Assembly: GCA_014729375.1 (NCBI GenBank)
Contig: WJKA01000337.1
Coordinates: 1-8,039 of the forward strand
Source of the DNA: Chitinivibrionales bacterium
GTDB lineage: Bacteria > Fibrobacterota > Chitinivibrionia > Chitinivibrionales > WJKA01
Reading direction: 5' to 3'
Length of the DNA: 8,039 bases
A model generated the notes under the pieces. That model did no database searches. It was given only the letters and a program-made list of their open reading frames with translations, and was not told where the DNA came from. The position numbers and the translations under genes are program-made. Positions 6,516 through 8,039 of the stretch are shown one piece after another (the first letter of the stretch is position 1; each line of letters starts with the position of its first letter).

Positions 6516-6911
6516 TTACTTTTCGACAAGCTGCTGAAACAAGTCAAGGAACTGTCGAGTCTGGTCTATTAATTCCTCAATCTCATCTTCTTTGAATGTC
6601 GTTTCCGGCTTATAATCGCCTTCCTGCCGGTCATTGAACAGCCTGTTATAGATTTTGCTGCAGGAGGCCGGCACCAGGCCCGGCTTAACAAAATCGCGGT
6701 GAAGCGCAGCTCTTATCGCCGTATGTTTTCCATATTCTTTCCCTTGTTTCGCCAACGCAGCACTTACAGCATAAAAAACAGCATAATACAATCTGTTTAC
6801 GCACCCTACAAGCAGCTTCTCTTTGAAAAGTACATCTGCGGTCTTCAGAGCTGTCCGGCTTTTTCCCATCCATTGACGAGCAATAATAGCATGATAATCA
6901 CCCTCAGTCAT
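6516..6911 (-). CDS. HEPN-domain protein, toxin partner of the MNT nucleotidyltransferase
   Basis: The 131-residue all-helical protein has the HEPN signature: a first helix ('ARQWMGKSRTALKTADVLFK'), then 'VNRLYYAVFYAVSAALAKQG', then 'GKHTAIRAALHRDFV' and a closing amphipathic helix 'EIEELIDQTRQFLDLFQQLV'. HEPN proteins coupled to minimal nucleotidyltransferases form HepT/MntA-type (type VII) toxin-antitoxin systems, in which HEPN is an RNase and MNT inactivates it by adding AMP; older pairs of this form include HI0074/HI0073. Its ATG overlaps the upstream MNT stop by four bases (TGA within 6908-6911), indicating translational coupling. The sequence GAGGG precedes the start at a slightly long spacing. 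The catalytic motif is unusual: in R40-LYYAVF-Y47, Tyr occupies the place where R-x6-H members have His; the nearest His is H63. The protein could be a less active or non-RNase HEPN. Family assignment is firm; activity is uncertain. Confidence 0.9.
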   Translation of the reverse strand: MTEGDYHAIIARQWMGKSRTALKTADVLFKEKLLVGCVNRLYYAVFYAVSAALAKQGKEYGKHTAIRAALHRDFVKPGLVPASCSKIYNRLFNDRQEGDYKPETTFKEDEIEELIDQTRQFLDLFQQLVEK

Positions 6912-7249
6912 ACAGCTATGCCCTCGCGGGTGACATTTTTATGAAGCGGATAGAAGCTGTACAGTTTGCTCTTCCATTCCTGTTCTTCTACGGTAATAAA
7001 GCTGTACAGCGTATCAAAATCGAGATTGACGTCGGTAAGAATATCAGAAATTATATGCCGTTCCCGATGTTCGAGTTTGCGTCCGGTGATTATCAGCAGG
7101 TCGATATCCGAATCAGGCTGAGCATCTCCACGGACTTTTGAACCGAACAGGATATAGTGCCGCACATCAAACTGCGCAGACACTCGTCGCTTTATTTCTT
7201 CCAGCGCAGCTTTCTCGTTAGAAGTCAGACATTTTGAAATGTCAACCAT
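6908..7249 (-). CDS. Minimal nucleotidyltransferase (MNT), MntA-like antitoxin
   Basis: This 113-residue protein is a small polymerase-beta-type nucleotidyltransferase. The metal and nucleotide motif is intact: 'LFGSKVRGDAQPDSDIDLLI' contains G36-S37, ten residues, then D48-x-D50, exactly GSx10DxD. A further acidic patch 'LDFDTL' (D77, D79) is in place to supply the third carboxylate. In HepT/MntA systems the MNT protein transfers AMP onto the HEPN toxin and silences it. It is the first gene of the two-gene unit and overlaps the HEPN start by four bases. The ATG at 7247-7249 is preceded by GGGATGGA about a dozen bases upstream, a modest ribosome site. I could not identify a convincing promoter in the 192 bases upstream. 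All catalytic residues look present, so the protein should be active even though the partner's motif deviates. Confidence 0.92.
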   Translation of the reverse strand: MVDISKCLTSNEKAALEEIKRRVSAQFDVRHYILFGSKVRGDAQPDSDIDLLIITGRKLEHRERHIISDILTDVNLDFDTLYSFITVEEQEWKSKLYSFYPLHKNVTREGIAV

Positions 7250-7441
7250 ATACGATTCATTTCCATCCCGGAAAAAAACAGCACTAATTCATAAGCAAAC
7301 AGCAATGAATCCATTGTTGATTTGAAAATAATTCTTTTTGCCGGGGATGCAACAATTATTTAGTAACGGTATCCCGTCGCAGGAAAGGTGAATCCAGACA
7401 TTTTCTACGCATGCCGCAAAATCATCGGACCCGACCGGAAT
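7250..7441. other. Intergenic region upstream of the MNT/HEPN pair
   Basis: These 192 bases separate the stop of the PA14 protein from the MNT start, both on the minus strand. The region should contain a terminator for the former and a promoter for the latter, but I see neither clearly. TCGG/CCGA near the PA14 stop forms only a four-base stem. A-rich and T-rich patches at 7270-7350 offer several poor -10 and -35 matches, none convincing. Confidence 0.4.
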
Positions 7442-8039
7442 CTACTTAATCACTATCTTCTCGCTGAAGCTCTTCCGGCCTTCGGCAACATGCAAATAAT
7501 AAACACCTTTCGCAGAAGGCTTCGGCAAACGAACACTGCGATTAGTATGCAGCCGCGCAGCAGCCACTTTCCTACCCCCAACAGTAAACAACTCAGCCGA
7601 AACCGGCAGATTGCCCGGCGCGGTAATTACCAGATAATTGCACTGCATTTTAATTTCAGGAGTACCCGGTAACAGCGCCGTCTTTATTTCGAAAAAACCA
7701 TTTGATACCGCATCGCCCAGCGAATCAAAATGCTCGTAATGATGGCAGGCATTGCCGTCGATATGATACAGTACCGATGACGGAACCGTTGTCCGTGGAA
7801 CATTTGGCCCTTCGTATTCGAGATTGCAGACGCTCTCGCCGCCATTCTGGAAATAGGTCACCACGATCGAATGTTTTCCTTCGGTAAGATATACAGATCC
7901 TTCATCCTGTTGCACCGAGCCGGTCGGCTTTTTGAGATCGACCAGCAACGCGCCATCGATATGAAGCTGGGCGCCGTCATCGGCAGACAGGTAAAACGTA
8001 TAATTTCCCGGTTCGGTTATCTCAATATATCCCCAGTAC
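7442..8039 (-). CDS. Secreted PA14-domain protein with T9SS-like tail, C-terminal part only
   Basis: The frame is open from the right edge to TAG at 7442-7444, giving 198 visible residues; the true start lies outside the window. It begins inside a PA14 domain: 'YIEITEPGNYTFYLSADDGA', then 'QLHIDGALLVDL', 'VYLTEGKHSIVVTYFQNGGE'. The Asp-Asp-Gly of 'SADDGA' and 'IDG' match the PA14 core, which commonly binds sugars in glycosidases and adhesins. A linker follows, with 'VLYHIDGNACHHYEHFDS'. A T9SS-like sorting tail closes the protein: 'VSAELFTVGGRKVAAARL', 'KGVYYLHVAEG' and the last strand 'EKIVIK'. The protein is therefore expected at the cell surface or secreted, probably as a carbohydrate-active or binding enzyme whose catalytic part is upstream. 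A TTG at 7946-7948 is not a plausible start because the PA14 fold runs straight through it. Confidence 0.88.
   Translation of the reverse strand, partial: YWGYIEITEPGNYTFYLSADDGAQLHIDGALLVDLKKPTGSVQQDEGSVYLTEGKHSIVVTYFQNGGESVCNLEYEGPNVPRTTVPSSVLYHIDGNACHHYEHFDSLGDAVSNGFFEIKTALLPGTPEIKMQCNYLVITAPGNLPVSAELFTVGGRKVAAARLHTNRSVRLPKPSAKGVYYLHVAEGRKSFSEKIVIK

Noticed and set aside
7425..7441. TCGG/CCGA hairpin just after the PA14-protein stop as terminator
   Set aside because: The stem is only four base pairs with a two-base loop and lacks a proper T-run on the transcribed side.

Overview
The window looks like bacterial chromosome from a group that secretes many carbohydrate-active or surface proteins through a type IX-like system. 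Three separate C-terminal tails share the L-[YF]-x3-G-R pattern of Por/T9SS sorting domains. There is also a regulator and a regulator remnant, both of a GntR/LacI hybrid type. This combination, plus an FGE-sulfatase-type domain opening with 'FTNSIGMKMVEISGGSF', suggests Fibrobacterota (Chitinispirillum-like) or a neighbouring phylum. That assignment is inference from protein style; no rRNA or other marker is present.

Layout. Positions 6-1005 are a graveyard of two broken genes. A minus-strand ligand-binding-domain fragment of a GntR/LacI-type regulator meets, head to head at about 805-820, the C-terminal sorting-tail fragment of an otherwise lost secreted protein. Positions 1006-1275 hold no recognisable gene. 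Positions 1276-2817 (minus) encode an intact 513-residue regulator with two winged-helix domains in tandem and a LacI-type sensor domain. Across a 183-bp AT-rich divergent promoter region lies a large secreted mosaic protein (3001-5898, plus): signal peptide, FGE/SUMF1-type domain without the catalytic cysteines, sialidase-like propeller with four Asp boxes, MORN-like segment, InlB-type repeat and T9SS-like tail. The obvious working model is that the regulator senses a sugar and controls this protein; a TTTGTACAAA palindrome overlapping the predicted -35 box is the candidate operator.

Positions 5899-6212 are non-coding and lead into a small toxin-antitoxin-like island: a ribbon-helix-helix protein (6213-6452, plus) with no toxin after it, convergent with a HEPN/MNT nucleotidyltransferase pair (6516-7249, minus; 4-base overlap). 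The window closes with the C-terminal part of a PA14-domain secreted protein with another T9SS-like tail (7442-8039, minus), whose start lies beyond the right edge.

The most unusual items are the mosaic secreted protein with its adjacent double-winged-helix regulator, the HEPN toxin-like protein with Tyr where His is expected in the R-x6-H motif, and the head-to-head junction of two gene remnants. No tRNA, rRNA, CRISPR array or insertion sequence was seen.
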